A DNA stretch of 64,000 nucleotides, taken from positions 91,717,948-91,781,947 of the forward strand of contig CM026426.1 in the NCBI GenBank assembly GCA_014871385.1, in the 5' to 3' direction. The number at the start of each line of letters is the position of its first letter. The first letter of the stretch is position 1. The translations under genes were made by a program, and so were the position numbers. This stretch comes from Ceratodon purpureus. Lineage: Eukaryota; Streptophyta; Bryopsida; Pseudoditrichales; Ditrichaceae. The notes under the pieces were generated by a model. That model did no database searches and had not been told where the DNA came from. It saw nothing but the letters and a program-made list of their open reading frames with translations. This document shows positions 11,802 to 24,100 of this stretch, piece by piece.

Positions 11802-14800
11802 ATGAGGGAAGAGGAAGAGCCAAGCTCAAGAGTGCCGAGGGCTCCTAGATCATGTACGACTAGAGGTAGACGGAGAGGTGAGGTTCAGGTTTTAGTACTC
11901 CGAAGCAGGTGGCGGCTCAGAAGAGACTGAAGGAGAAAGAGGCTCTTGACCGTATTGCAGAAGTGGATTATAGTTCAGATGATCCCAAGCATCTCAAAAT
12001 CAAAGCATTAGCCACCATATGCCAGGTATACCATATCATGTTGTTTGCTATGTGTAATTGACTAATTGTAAGTAATTTGAAAGATTGCATCATTCTAGAT
12101 AATGGTTTAATGTAGAATTATTTAATTTTACTCGGAGGGTCAGGGGCATTAAAAGCAGTGCGCATTGTATTTTTATTTTTATTTTTTGCCACAAAGGATT
12201 TCCATTGCAGAAGTAGAGTACAAACCCATAGAGACAAGACCCCGAGAAAGTGTGCAGCTCTTTGACATTAAGTGAATAACCAGTTAGCAATATCTAGGAA
12301 GACGCCAGTTATACAAGGGACGGACTTTTGATGATAACGACAAACTGTCAAGTAGAGAGAGTTGACTTCTTGACAAGTGCTTTGGTTGGTTTACAGAGCA
12401 GCTTGGATTCGGGAGCTGGAGGAGCTGTTGATGAAGTCCAGCGAGGCGACCCCACACGCACATTGCGCAACGAGGCTTGGAATGAATTTGTAAGTGCTTC
12501 AAGAACGAGGTGGATCATTTATTTGGTTTTTTTTTTTGGGTGAGAGGTAGTCGTTGTGTTGGTGAATGCGGATCATTGCTGGCGTATCTCTCTGTTTGTG
12601 TCAAGGTATGGTGTGGGGATTGTGCCGTCAGTTGGTCGATTTTGTGTAGCAGTCCAAGTTGTTGCAAGTTTTGTGGTGAGCTGATTTTGTGTAGGTTGAT
12701 CGAGTTGTTGCAAGTATTGTGGTGAGCTGCTTTTGTAGATATCAGCTCAAACCTCTAGCGATTCATTTCTAACCAAAACCCTAGAATTGGATTTAGGAGA
12801 ATCGGATGGGGGGATTCAAGGAGGGAGGCACTCTTGAAACTGTCAAGGAAGTAGAAGATTTGGTAAGTCTTGTCCTGGAGGTTATCTTGAATATTCCGAT
12901 TTCATGTGCTTGCAATGTGCTTACTTTGACCATGGTGGTTTTGCGGGTGTTTGGAGGATGGGGTTGTTTTGCGACCTGACTTGTTGTAAATGGTTTATGC
13001 AGGCATGGGAGGGTTTTGTAGAAGGTTTTGTAGAGGCGAACAAAGCTGCAGCTACTAGATCGCAAGCTTTTGATGCGAGGGCAGTTTTGGTAAGTCTACA
13101 TGTTGAATGTGATGATACTTTGAATTAGTTTCTGTAATTTCTGAATGTTGCGTGGTTCTCTAAATATGAAGTACATACTAATTGACACATTGTCACTGAT
13201 GCAGGTAAATCAACTTGAAAAATTCCCGAGAGAAGAGCGGACTGCTTTCTAGGAGGTGGAGGGAGACCGGTCCATCTCAAATTCAAATTCATTAAAGGTA
13301 AATCCGAATTTAGTTTATGCCTACCAGCTCTGTTTGCTCTTTGTGGTTTATTTGCTCAATGCAGCGTGATCATGAACCTCATTTCTTTTGTATAGATTCA
13401 TGAGAAGGCAATGAAAATATAATTGACATATTGAGCCGAAGATAATGTGGTGCCGCAACTTAGCTCTAGACATTTGCTAACCTGGTTTCATGTTTCGCAT
13501 GCAGATGAGCTGTGACCAGGGCATGGAAGAGGTGCAGAGCCCGTCCACGAGCATGGACTGTACCGATGTTGGTTTGGCCGAGATGGAAGATCAGCTCCGC
13601 AAGGCTGTGCAAGATAGCTCACATCTTGCACTTCAAGAAGCAATTGACATACCAGGCATGGAGATTGATGTGCCACTATGCAGGATGATTCCTATGAAGG
13701 ATGCGAGGGAGCCATTGAAGACCGACATACAGAAGCTAAAGGCAGAATTTAGCCATGGGTACAAGCGAGGTTCATCGTGCTTCTATCTATCTCTGAAGAG
13801 CTTTAGAATGGAAGAGTCAAGTGTCACCGAGGTACACAGGTCTATCTGGTCTAATTTATGGCGCAAGGAGGACATTGAGTTCGAAGCACGTTTGCTGTCA
13901 AATCCAGATTTGAAGAAATACTCCAATCGCTACTTCTATGTATGGGACGGCAATCATCGCCATATTGCTTGATCAACACTCTCCACAAGGATGATGCTTC
14001 TTTCCATGTTTCAGCCCGTTCAATCATCATCAACTTCATGCCTGCAAATTGCAATATGTTGTTGCATGCCATGACAGATTGGAACAAGTAAGTAATTCAT
14101 TCAGTTTAAACTCATTACAAACAAAAGTATATGATTTTCTAGAATTTTTTTCATTGATTTAATTTACAAATGCTTAATAGTTCAATTTTATTGATTGACT
14201 GTCAAGTGTTTGTAGAAAAAATGAAGTGGACCATGTTGTTCAACATTGGACCCATGAGGTGAAGCGGGTCCAATAGCTAGGTCTGTTGGACTTTGACCAG
14301 CTGAAGGGTCTGGTCAAAGATGAGGATCTGCAAGCAAGCATTATAGAGTGGGGGCGTATGAAGAACAGAAAGTGGTATCATTTGTTATATGATGCATTCA
14401 TTGACTTCTTATACAAGGTGAGAATGTTCAATGGATTTAAATTGTCAATTATTTATCAGTAAATACTTCATTTGTTTTCAAAACCAATACACTAACAACT
14501 GATTCATGTATTTTAGAGAGAGATATCAACCGCCCAAGAGGAAGCTATTCGGAGCTATAAGGACACATTGGTCATAGGTCGCAGAGAGGACAAGGTGGGA
14601 AGTCCCTCAGAGCTCCTTGCCGTTGCCAAGAAGGCATTTGAGGTGAAGAAAACATCCCTAGGAACCAAATTGGACTGATACTTGGCCATTGCCAACCCAG
14701 CTAATGGCGAAGGTTTCTTGAAAGAGGTACGTCCATTTCAATAAATTATCAAAGGGGTTCTTGTTTTCTTTTTCTTCATTTGAGTTTTGGAGTCTCATGA

Positions 14801-14824
14801 ATGCGTGAGCTCCTTGTTTTTGAG

Positions 14825-16128
14825 AGCTGCTGCATACAGCCAGCACGCAGCCTTTTCCCGTTTGTGATTATCGTTTCGCTCTTGCTGTTTATAGTTGACT
14901 ACTGCTGCGTGCAAGCAGCATACAGCTTGGGTGGTTTTTTAAATTCCTTGGTTATCTTGTGTGATGGTGCATGCTGCTTGCACGCATCGTTGGTTGTTTT
15001 TTTTTTGAATCACATTGCCTACTTAGCTGCTGCGTGCATGGAGCACGCAGCCTTGCAGTTGTTTTATTTCTGAAATGATGTTAGCCTCTCAAGGTAGGTT
15101 TGGTTTTGGTGATGGTTTTCAAAAAAAGTGAAAGTCATGGGCACCCCTGGACCATCCCTCGGATCCAAGAGGTGCCTAGACCTGACTCTCGAACTTCACT
15201 TTTTTCTGAGAAGTACCTCCAGCAATCAGCTGGGGTCATGTCCTTTTTTTTTATTCTCAGTTTTAGTGTCTCATTGTCGCACATTGCATTTCTTCTTCAC
15301 AGATGATGCGTGCATCCAGCACGCAACTTTGGTCGTGTTTTGATTATTGTTTGGCATTTGTGAGCTGCTGCGTGCTAGATGCACGCACCCTTGGTCTTTT
15401 TTTTTCCAATCAACTTCGTCTTGTGAGCTGTTGCGTGCATCCAGCTTGCAGCCTTGCACTTGTTTTATGTCAAAAATGCTTGTTGCCTCTCACGGCAAGT
15501 TGAGTTTTGCGTAGGGTTTTCGAAAAAAATTGAATGTCATGGGCACCCCCGGACCATCCCTCGGATCCAAGGGGTGCCTGGACCTGACTCTCGAACTTCA
15601 CTTTTTATGAAAAGTGGCTCCAGCAATTAGCTGGGGTCCTGTTTATTTTTTATTTTGTTCGAGTTTTGAGACTCATGGATGCTCTTGCTCCTCGTTTTTT
15701 GAGAGTTTCTGCGTGCATCCATCACGCAATGTTTGATTGTTTTGTTCAGAGAATGGTTAAGTTGTGAGCTGCTGCGTGCTGGATGCACGCAGCATTGGTT
15801 TTTTTTTTTAATCACGTTGCCTTCTTAGCTGCTGCATGCATGCAACATGCAGTCGATGTGCTTTTTTTGTTTTGGTCTTTGCTCATTTAGAGCAGTTGTT
15901 CATTTAGTTTGTGTGCTGCTGCGTGCTGGATGCACGCAGCATTGGCCCAATTTTATTTTTTAAAAGTTGATTGCCTCTCACCGAGGCTTCATTTAGTAGA
16001 GGGTTTCTTGAAAAAAGTGTTGCACCTCGGCACCCCTGGACCATCCCTCAGATCTGAGGGGTGCCTTGGGCTCACTCTTGTACTTCACTTTTTTGCGAGA
16101 AGTGGCTCCAGCAATCAGCTGGGGTCCT
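14825..16128. repeat. intronic array of GC-rich hairpins in about 400-490-bp repeats
   Basis: Inside the 2.1-kb intron (14727-16840) of the ParB-like gene. Eleven copies of a hairpin of the form GCTGCGTGC-(4-5 nt)-GCACGCAGC or a close variant lie at about 14825, 14901, 14967, 15030, 15304, 15361, 15427, 15708, 15766, 15828 and 15914. Interleaved are three copies of a roughly 115-bp block (15129-15240, 15530-15645, 16016-16128) that includes GGGCACCCCTGGACC...GGGGTGCC, itself able to fold, and AGCAATCAGCTGGGGTC. Loop and spacer bases vary while stems are kept (TGGAT, TAGAT, ATGGA, ATCCA). Confidence 0.8.
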
Positions 16129-16183
16129 CTTTAATTTATTTTTTAATTGAGTTTTGCCGTCGTAGAAGCTGTTTAAATCACGT

Positions 16184-16437
16184 AACACCATATTCGTTAT
16201 ATTGAGACTTTTCATAGTCTCAATTTAATGCTTGACTAAAGTTTTTTCATTGATTTCTTGATTGATTCTATATTTGTCAAAAACTTTTTGACTATATATG
16301 GGAAGATTATCCTCGAGTCGAGGATAATCTATAATTAAAAAGTCAAAAAAAGTTCAAATTGTCTAAAAACAATTGCTGAAATTGTAGGCAAAAAGTCTCA
16401 AAGTTCTAAAATTGTCTCAAAATAACAAATATGGTCA
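16184..16437. mobile_element. MITE family A, copy 1 (254 bp)
   Basis: Ends ACACCATATTCGTTATATTG and, inverted, GACCATATTTGTTATTTTGA form the terminal repeats. The centre holds the palindrome GATTATCCTCGAGTCGAGG. The reverse complement matches 48766-49018 almost throughout. It sits in the same intron as the hairpin array. The surrounding bases (cacgTA / TAcgtcac) allow a TA duplication but do not prove it. Confidence 0.8.
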
Positions 16438-17284
16438 TACGTCACTTTGTTGTTGCGTGCTCGTTGTTCGCAAGTTACTCTGTAATTATTTTTATAAAAG
16501 TCTTACATGTAATCAAGGCATCCATTTCTTTGTATTTTTATTTTATACATAGTCGATATGAACTCTTTTGCTTTTTATGTCCAGTCGAAATGTGTTCAAT
16601 GATGTCTGCTTAATGCAGGCTTTAATTCTTGCTCATTGTTTAAACTCTGCTGCAAGCAGGCTATTTGCGTTGTATATTGTTTATTCCTCTGAGAAACATG
16701 ATTAAGCCTGTTATAATTTACTTAGATATCTTCATTTCAAAGCAACTATATTTTTGTGACTGTCTATGTTTTTGAGGTCTATCATTCTAAAATTATTGTA
16801 TTATTTTATGTAGATCATTCGCCATTTTGATATTTTTCAGAGCAAGTCAGAAATGTCCCCCAAGAAATTGCAACTTTTTGCAAGCGCCAAGGTTGCTCCC
16901 AAGTACAAAGAGAGATGGCTAAAGTGGTGGAACATGAGCAAGCAGAGTCGGGTTGAGTACAACTTTCCTCCAACACCAGCTTCTGATTTAGTTCTTCGAG
17001 TTTGGATAGATCAAGCAGCCTTCTGGGCAGGGTTAAGTACAAATATAATTTCTCCCTTAAATTGAATTGATCTCATGTCTTATAATGTTGCAATTGAAAT
17101 TAAAAAGGCATTCTCTTTAGTGTAATGGATTCTAATGTTTTTGGTTTGTTTCTTATCTTGTAGTTAGAAGAAGAGGTTGTCCTTTGTTATGCCAAGATTG
17201 TAGTGGAGGACATCATAGTTTTGAAGACAGAGGATCTACCAAATCCAGTACATGACATTGGATCGTGGATTGAGTCTCATTCTC

Positions 17285-17541
17285 GGGGGGGGGGGGGGGG
17301 GGGGGGGGGTATTTAGCTTTGAAAAAAGACTAAAAAAAGAGCATTTTTGAGACCTTATCTTACTTGTAAAATGGCTAAATGGCTTATATGCTACCATTAT
17401 TCTTTTCTAAGATGTAAACTTCCAATTAATTCATGTTATCTTACATTTAAAAAAAATATAAATTTTACCTAGAAAGAATTAAAACCCCCATATCTTTGAA
17501 CTCAGGTAGTTTCTAAGTTGACGGGCAGTGGCCCCCCTGGG
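17285..17541. mobile_element. poly-G-ended insertion in a coding exon (10-11-bp duplication)
   Basis: The exon reads GSWIESHS up to 17284, then 25 Gs and about 230 bp of AT-rich noncoding DNA ending CAGTGGCCCCCCTGGG, then TCTCATTCTC again followed by LTLWGKAFTG in frame. TCTCATTCTC (11 bp if the preceding G is counted) flanks the insertion on both sides, the mark of transposition. The right end carries the GGGGGGCCACT motif seen at 613, 2200 and 2288. A 9-11-bp duplication suggests a Mutator-like MITE. Confidence 0.7.
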
Positions 17542-19173
17542 GTCTCATTCTCTAACTCTTTGGGGGAAGGCCTTCACTGGTTTCTTCCCTAAGGCTGGCA
17601 CTTTTACCAAGAAAGAGCCATTTCTTAACCAAGTTGGAGCTGAAAATGCTATGAAGAGGGTTATATTGAGGTACTTTTGGAGGGAGTTGGTAGTCAAGGG
17701 TGCCATTGATACGAATGATATTCTATAGCGTTTTAAGAAATGGGTGGATGTTTCTAGCTCTGAGTGCATTTTTACAGATTATCTGAGGAGGCATTTTCGA
17801 GCTCCACACCTCCACTAGTGTCATTGGTATCTTGAGTTGAAGGAGAATGAGAAGTGTCATGGGATGAGAGAGCTTTGAAGGCTAGCTGTGACAACTTGGT
17901 GCTGCAACTTGTGGATGAGAATACAGTGAATTTGGAGGAGGATGCATCGGAGGTTGGTGATGATGCCTCTCTTTCTGAGAGGCAAAGGAAGAAACTAGTA
18001 GAGAGGAAGGCAAAGGCTGAGGCAAGGATGAAGGAGAAGGAGGACAAGAAGAAGGAGAAGGTGCAGAGAGTGAAGCTCAAGAAGGAATTGGCAGCAAGGA
18101 ACAGGGAGCTGGCCAAGCTGGTTTTGAAGGAAGGGCCAGAGAAAATGTTGACTCATGTTGGCATTTCTCCTTCAGGCAGCAGCATGCAGGCTGCCATAGT
18201 TCCTGTAGTTCATTAGGTGCTTCATTTTTTTACCCCCATGCCTTCTCAGACTGTCTACAAAATTCCATGCTCGCAGTTGGATGAGGTAGACACTAGGGTT
18301 GAGATCATTAATGATTCTCCTATGGGCATTTTGGAGTTGATTATTGATCTATCACAGAAGGATGAGCCTGCGTGCTGGACCAAGATCAAGGATTGGGTGA
18401 AGCAGTGCGACGGTAGCAAGGCTAGAAATTTGAGAGGTGAAGAGACCGAGGCTGCTCTGGACCTCATCATTTTTGATGTTCTAGAGGATTTTCTAGTTCC
18501 AGGTTTAGACCAGGATGGTGAGATTCCCTCTTGGAACAAGCACCCCAAGATTTCAGCAGGAAAGAAAATGGAGTCTACATGGATTAAGGCCCATTTTGAG
18601 TTTGATGTGCACTTTTTGTAGGATGATGGAGCTTTGATTGTTTTTTACCTTGATTCAAAGTTCATTTCGAATGAGCTTATTTCCTGGGCAGAGTGGGCTA
18701 ACTTCCAGGAGGAGGCCAAATGGTTTGCAATCAATGGCCTGCCATTGACTATTCCAGATCGTTATCCACGGGAGCACAAAACATTTATGGTTAAGTGCTT
18801 CATCAAGATGGAGAATGTGGAGGAGGATGTTCAAAGTTATTCATATCAATAATTAATAAATGGTTAAAATTTGATGTGCAGTCGGCGGAAAAAAGCAGTG
18901 AAGAATGACATTGGTGGCTCTATTATCTCGCGCCATCTTAGCAAGATAAGAAGTCCGATTAGACCTCTTGAGCTTCCACATTATGCAGAGATGCAGGCTC
19001 AAGCTTATTTAGCTGCTCCTTCTCCATCTATTTCATCTGATAGAGATCTCAATCGGGATGCCGAGATTTACCTTGATATGGCTACAGAAGTTGCCAGAGT
19101 GGTATTGTTTAGTGATAGTGATTCTTCTCATGGTTGGATTGGTACTTGTAGCGATGACGACATGTGTAGTTGA

Positions 19174-20207
19174 TCATTGCATATTTACTCTAAATTGTTA
19201 TGTTTTCCCTACTTATATATCATAAATTAAGTTTGGCTTTGGATTTTATATTTTGCCTTAACCTCACTTTACCCTACTCCTATTTAAATTTCTCTACCGG
19301 CCATACATTTTAACATTGACCACATGCATGATTGAATCATAGAAATGGTACTAATTTATTGATAAGTTGAACTTCCTATCGGTTAAGTTTGAAGGCATCC
19401 ATATTAAAATGTAATTTTCTTAAAACTTTTCTCATAATTTTTTACCTTCCCCATTATGTAAATAACCCCCTTATGAACTCAAATCCGAAGTGGGTTTTCA
19501 AAAATACTAATCATTTGAGGAGTTATTAAGTCTCGCTTAATTAATTCTGCACCTTCAAATTAGTCATCCAAATATTTGGATGAAGGGAGGCGAGTCGGGG
19601 GACCTCTTCCCTATTTTCTTCTTTCATTCTTTTATTTTTTATTTGTTTTCTACTTTTTTTCCTTTACTTATTTAGGTTTTTTTTTCTATATTCCTTTTAT
19701 TTATTTACTTTTGTTCTAGTTCCCTTCTTTCATTTATTTATTTCTAATTTTTTTTCTCTTTTCTTTTTTTTCTTTTTTTTTCTTTTTTTTATTTGTTTCC
19801 TCTTCGTCTTCATAGCGTGGAATTGCTAAGATATATGTTGCAATAATCACAATTCACTCGGATATAAATTGGGTATAAATTTCTACATTTATCGATTTAG
19901 AAACCATTATCTTTGGCAAAAACCCTAAACCACCTTCCATGGTCATAGGTCCCATATATGCCATGTCATGCAAAATCATGACAAAATATCAAATAAATAG
20001 TCAAAAAATTGAAAATTTAGTGCTCACTGCTCACCGCTCACAAGATAGCATTTGTGGATTTACAGTCCTCAAAAATTACCAATATAAATCAAATTTCATC
20101 GACTTCCTTTAAATCTACAATGAAGTCTTTGAAAAGTCATTTCATACCAAATTGAGGTGACTATAGGGTTCAAAAATCTTCAATCAACCATTTATTCATT
20201 TTTTATA

Positions 20208-20296
<89 letters not shown>

Positions 20297-20906
20297 TGCA
20301 TATTAAAAAATAGGTCATTTTCATAAAATACAAGAGAACATGGAAAATACCCACCATTTAGAATACAATAGATTCATCTTATAAGATTTCTCCAAAAAAA
20401 AAAAACAACTGTGCTATATATGTTTCAATAACCAAGTTATTACTGAATAGTCACCAAGTAAGGTGTTAATACATAAATATCGAAACATGCGTATGTGACA
20501 TATAGAATACAATAACTTTTGGTTGTATTTAGGATGTCTCCATACTTTTAAAGGATTCAGGGCTAAAAGAAACATTGAAATTTAGATCAATGAGTTTCTA
20601 TTAAACTCTCATATCTTAATTTTGAACATTCTTGCTACTAACAAATGCCAAATATTCACAAGTGTATCTAAGATCCCACAAGTCGTCTTGGAATTAAAGA
20701 AAATTAAAGAATGGCATACCATGGTGTTCTACTATAATATCAAACTCCAAGTCACTCCTTTGTCATACATTTTGTATGTACCTTTACTAGTGAGACCCGT
20801 GCCGTTGAGCACATTGACTATAGCTCACTTTGTCTCCCCGACGGATTCCACCGTGGAACCGTGGAGTGAGACAAACCATGCTCAATTGTAAGATAGATTA
20901 GTCGAG
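19174..20906. other. no gene; AT/T-rich intergenic DNA with (AT)n run
   Basis: 19600-19800 is a T-rich tract (TTTATT, TTTTCTTT units). 20027-20065 holds the inverted copy of the GCTATCTTGTGAGCGGTGAG motif seen near 7050. 20204-20292 is an (AT)n run. No coding sequence supported. Confidence 0.6.
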
Positions 20907-21150
20907 TTACGGTAACACCATAGCAAGTTTGCCACCTAGCAAATGAATATTTCTTTATTTTTGAAAAAATAAGGTTCGCCTCTTAAAACCTGAATTCTTC
21001 AATTTTGTTTTTTGGCAAATTAATCAAGAAAACTACTTTAAATCGCTTAAAAATAACAAAATATTGCAAAAAATAGTTCATTTTATATTAATTTTTGTGT
21101 TTTTTTATTTTTAGAACTATTTTTGGGCGATCCTGCTATAGTACACGGTA
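20907..21150. mobile_element. MITE family B, copy 1 (about 244 bp)
   Basis: Left end TTACGGTAACACCATAGCAA with TTTGCCACCTAGCAAATGAA. The right end, inverted, reads TACCGTGTACTATAGCAGGA with CGCCCAAAAATAGTTCTAAA. The whole unit is found inverted at 25906-26131. The interior is AT-rich and noncoding. Confidence 0.7.
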
Positions 21151-24100
21151 TGAGTTCAGGTGAGACTGAGAAAGGACTCTCGTCGGGGGGGGCAGGCTCC
21201 AGACCTGGTTGGGTTGGTCACCTTCTGCTTTCTGGAGCAGACGCTCACATGATCCAAGTTAGTGAACCATCCCAACGTCCAAACCTGTAAGGTTCAAGAT
21301 CTAAAGTTCGCAATATTATCACACCATTTGACTCAAAATTTTTATTAAAAATAAAAATAAAAATAAAAAATAAAAAAAGAAGAAGAAAAGAAAGAAAGAA
21401 AGAAAAAAGAAAAAGAAAGTTCGGCAAAGTTTGATCAGTTTGCTTTGCTCAAATTGTTGTTACAACCTTACACTTCAAAAAAAGGGTGGTGTTAGTTATG
21501 ATAATGCTTTTGCTTGGTCCATGCCTTGGACATAAAGCTGGCCTCGAGTAGCCATTGAACCGACGCTCCGCCGTACACTGCCACACATGAATCCCTTTCC
21601 TGAAGCTCTGAAGCTAGTACCTGTAGTACCACCAGTCTAAATGTTAATTTGCTGCATGCTGCATGCATCCTAGTTAACAACATAGGCACATAGCATGATT
21701 GCTGCTCCCCACTTTGTTCCTTTAATTTGTTGACATATTAAAATAATATAAAATAAACAGTAAATTTCACTATTTTTGAACTAAAACACTAGAAATTAAC
21801 ACATTTTTAAAAGCCTTGAAATTTATATTTATATTTTTGTTTTTTGTCTTCAAACATTTCACAGTTTTTTTATTTCCTTTCAGTTTTTTAGCAACCATGT
21901 TATTTACTTATGATGTATCTTATTTATCAAAATACCTTCGCCGTTTAACCTTTGAAGTTTCTTGGTATTTAGGAGTAAAAAGTGTCAAAACTAATTCTTT
22001 TTTACTTTAGGCCTAGTAAATTACAATCTAAGCAGCTTAAGATCTGAAAATGAAATTGTTAAAATTTTCACATGTAACAAAGTTGGTACTTTGGTATCAA
22101 AATACGTTACAATCTTCAAGGATCTTTTTCAACATCTCCATTGAGACTCAGGTAATAAAGTCCTTGCATGGAGCCAACTTATAGCTCTCCCTTCAATTCA
22201 TAGACAATCAATGTATTGGTTTACTTGTATGCCTTTGCAAAGGTGGATGCGAGGGTGGATGGCTCTTAGCATTGTTAAATCATTTCGTACATTGGTAGCA
22301 TGTTTGTATGTAAATAAATCATAAAAATAAAAAATAAAATTTTAAAGATGAAAAGACAAAAACATTACAAATTAATTTTTATGATATTTGTCATTTTTAA
22401 TCCATTTCAAGCTATTTTTAGTTTTCTTGAAAAGGAAATCGAAAAAATTAACTTTAGTTCTGCTCCAACCAAGTTCACTTTGTTTTTGCTCCAACCAAGT
22501 TCACTTTGTTTTTGCTCCAACCAAATTCTTTCATCAGTATGATATGCAATCTTGGAAAAGAGGAAGTCTTTATAAAAAAATGTATTCACATTTCTAAATA
22601 TGTAACTGAACTTTGAAGATTATGTATAATATGCTGCCATATTTTAATTTTGGGATCATGATGTCGTAGGATATGGAACATGGGCAACATGTTGCAAGTC
22701 AAAGTTTATGTATTCTAAGTACAACAGAATTATAATTTCTGTGTTCAAAGGAAAAAGTTGAAAGTGCTAAAGTCTTTTCTTTGGTCAAATCCACCCATGT
22801 TGGATTACCGGAAAAGTATTTGTTTGAGTATTTCAAGCACTACATACTCCAAATACGCCCACACTTACTAAATGCAGTGACAGAACTCTTTTTGACTCCC
22901 CGGTGTCATTCTATGGGTGCAAAACCTGCACTTAAATCTGTCATACTAGCATGAGACGTAAAATTTTATTGATACCAACACTACGTTGTCTGAGTACCGT
23001 ACGTCAGTGTAAATCCTATGATTTATGGTTTGGTGCTAGGATGGCCACAAAGAATACATTGGGAGCAAATTTTTGGCTTCATCAAATTTTTTTATGGAGA
23101 AGTCCTTTGGCAATCCCTGTTTTTTTCCCACTAATTTTGGGTATTATGTAATTTTATGTCATTGGACACCTTAAAAAGTGCAATTTGTTGGGGGAATGAT
23201 GGCTCCACCCAAGTTACATGTTGGGTAATTTTTGGCTCCGACCAATCAATGATTTTAGGAATTTATAGCCAAATATAGGAAATTTCTATTTTTATTTCGC
23301 CATTTGGCTCCATTTCGCCAGTAAAAGAAACACTGCCGTACGTCGTTCACAGGTTTGTTCGTAAATAATTCTGGAAAAGAAAAAGAAAAAAGAAAGAATG
23401 GAAATTTTAGGAATGCAGAATCGAAAATGTGAGAAAATATTTTATGTGCTATTTTTCTATTTTAAATCCACTTAAGATTACTTTTAGTGATTTATAAATT
23501 TTAGGGAGATAAACCTTTTTTCCCCCCAAAAAAACTTTTGTTCAAAGGTGAACAACCTGCTATCAACTTAGGATATTGTGTTCCACACTGAGTAGAATTG
23601 AAAGTGTGGCTAGGAAGAGTACACTGGGTGCAACTTTTGTACACATGTATATGCAAGTTTGAATATAGCAGGTATTCACTTCTAGTACCTTGTTACCAGT
23701 GGCAGATTTTAATATGAGATTTGATTTAATTTTTCATGACAAACAGTACATACTACTAGTAATCCAGGTCTCAAAGGTACAAGTATTACCGTACTCTCAA
23801 TAATACATTGAATTTGAAACTTATGTGTGCTGTGCTAATTGTGCAAAGTAACCACACTTGAGAGCAAATATGTAGTACTTGTTAACTTTTCTGATATGTA
23901 ATACTGACTTATGGCCATTACCCCCAGCCCTCAACCAGCTGCAATATGAAACCTACGTAAAATTGTACTGAGACAAACCACAACATTGCCTCCAAAAATT
24001 ACCAAAAAACTTGCTAAGGGCCGGATTATACTTGGGGCCGGATTGAAGGACAGCCCAAACTCTTCAAATTTCAACCAGTAGGATTGCTTGATTTTTTTAA

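Larger units (their letters stand above)
11802..19173 (+). pseudogene. ParB/sulfiredoxin-like domain gene, many exons, decayed
   Basis: Exons inferred from splice sites and phase: about 11802-12025, 12397-12489, 12797-12862, 13003-13089, 13205-13297, 13505-14086, 14216-14417, 14517-14726, 16841-17035, 17164-18850 and 18883-19173. The small early exons are all phase 0 (31, 22, 29 and 31 codons). The 13505 exon carries the key block: VPLCRMIPMKDAREPLKTDI and, about 80 residues on, FYVWDGNHRHIA. This resembles the first strand and the D/N-G-x-H-R motif of ParB-fold domains. Later exons encode KWYHLLYDAFIDFLYK, PKYKERWLKWWNMSK, a Lys/Glu coiled coil (17960-18130), and DLIIFDVLEDF with DDGALIVFYLDSK. 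The last two vaguely recall a methyltransferase core without a DPPY motif (weak). In-frame stops: TAG 13250, TGA 13970, TAG 14274, TGA 14676, TAG 17726, 18214, 18619. One exon also holds a poly-G insertion. Function unknown. Confidence 0.5.

Noticed and set aside
14825-16128. CRISPR array
   Set aside because: Repeats are palindromic and interspersed in an intron, spacing is irregular, there are no unique spacers of constant length, and the DNA is plant nuclear.
18217-18852. Confident DNA methyltransferase call
   Set aside because: No DPPY or SAM-binding FxGxG motif seen; kept only as a weak hypothesis.
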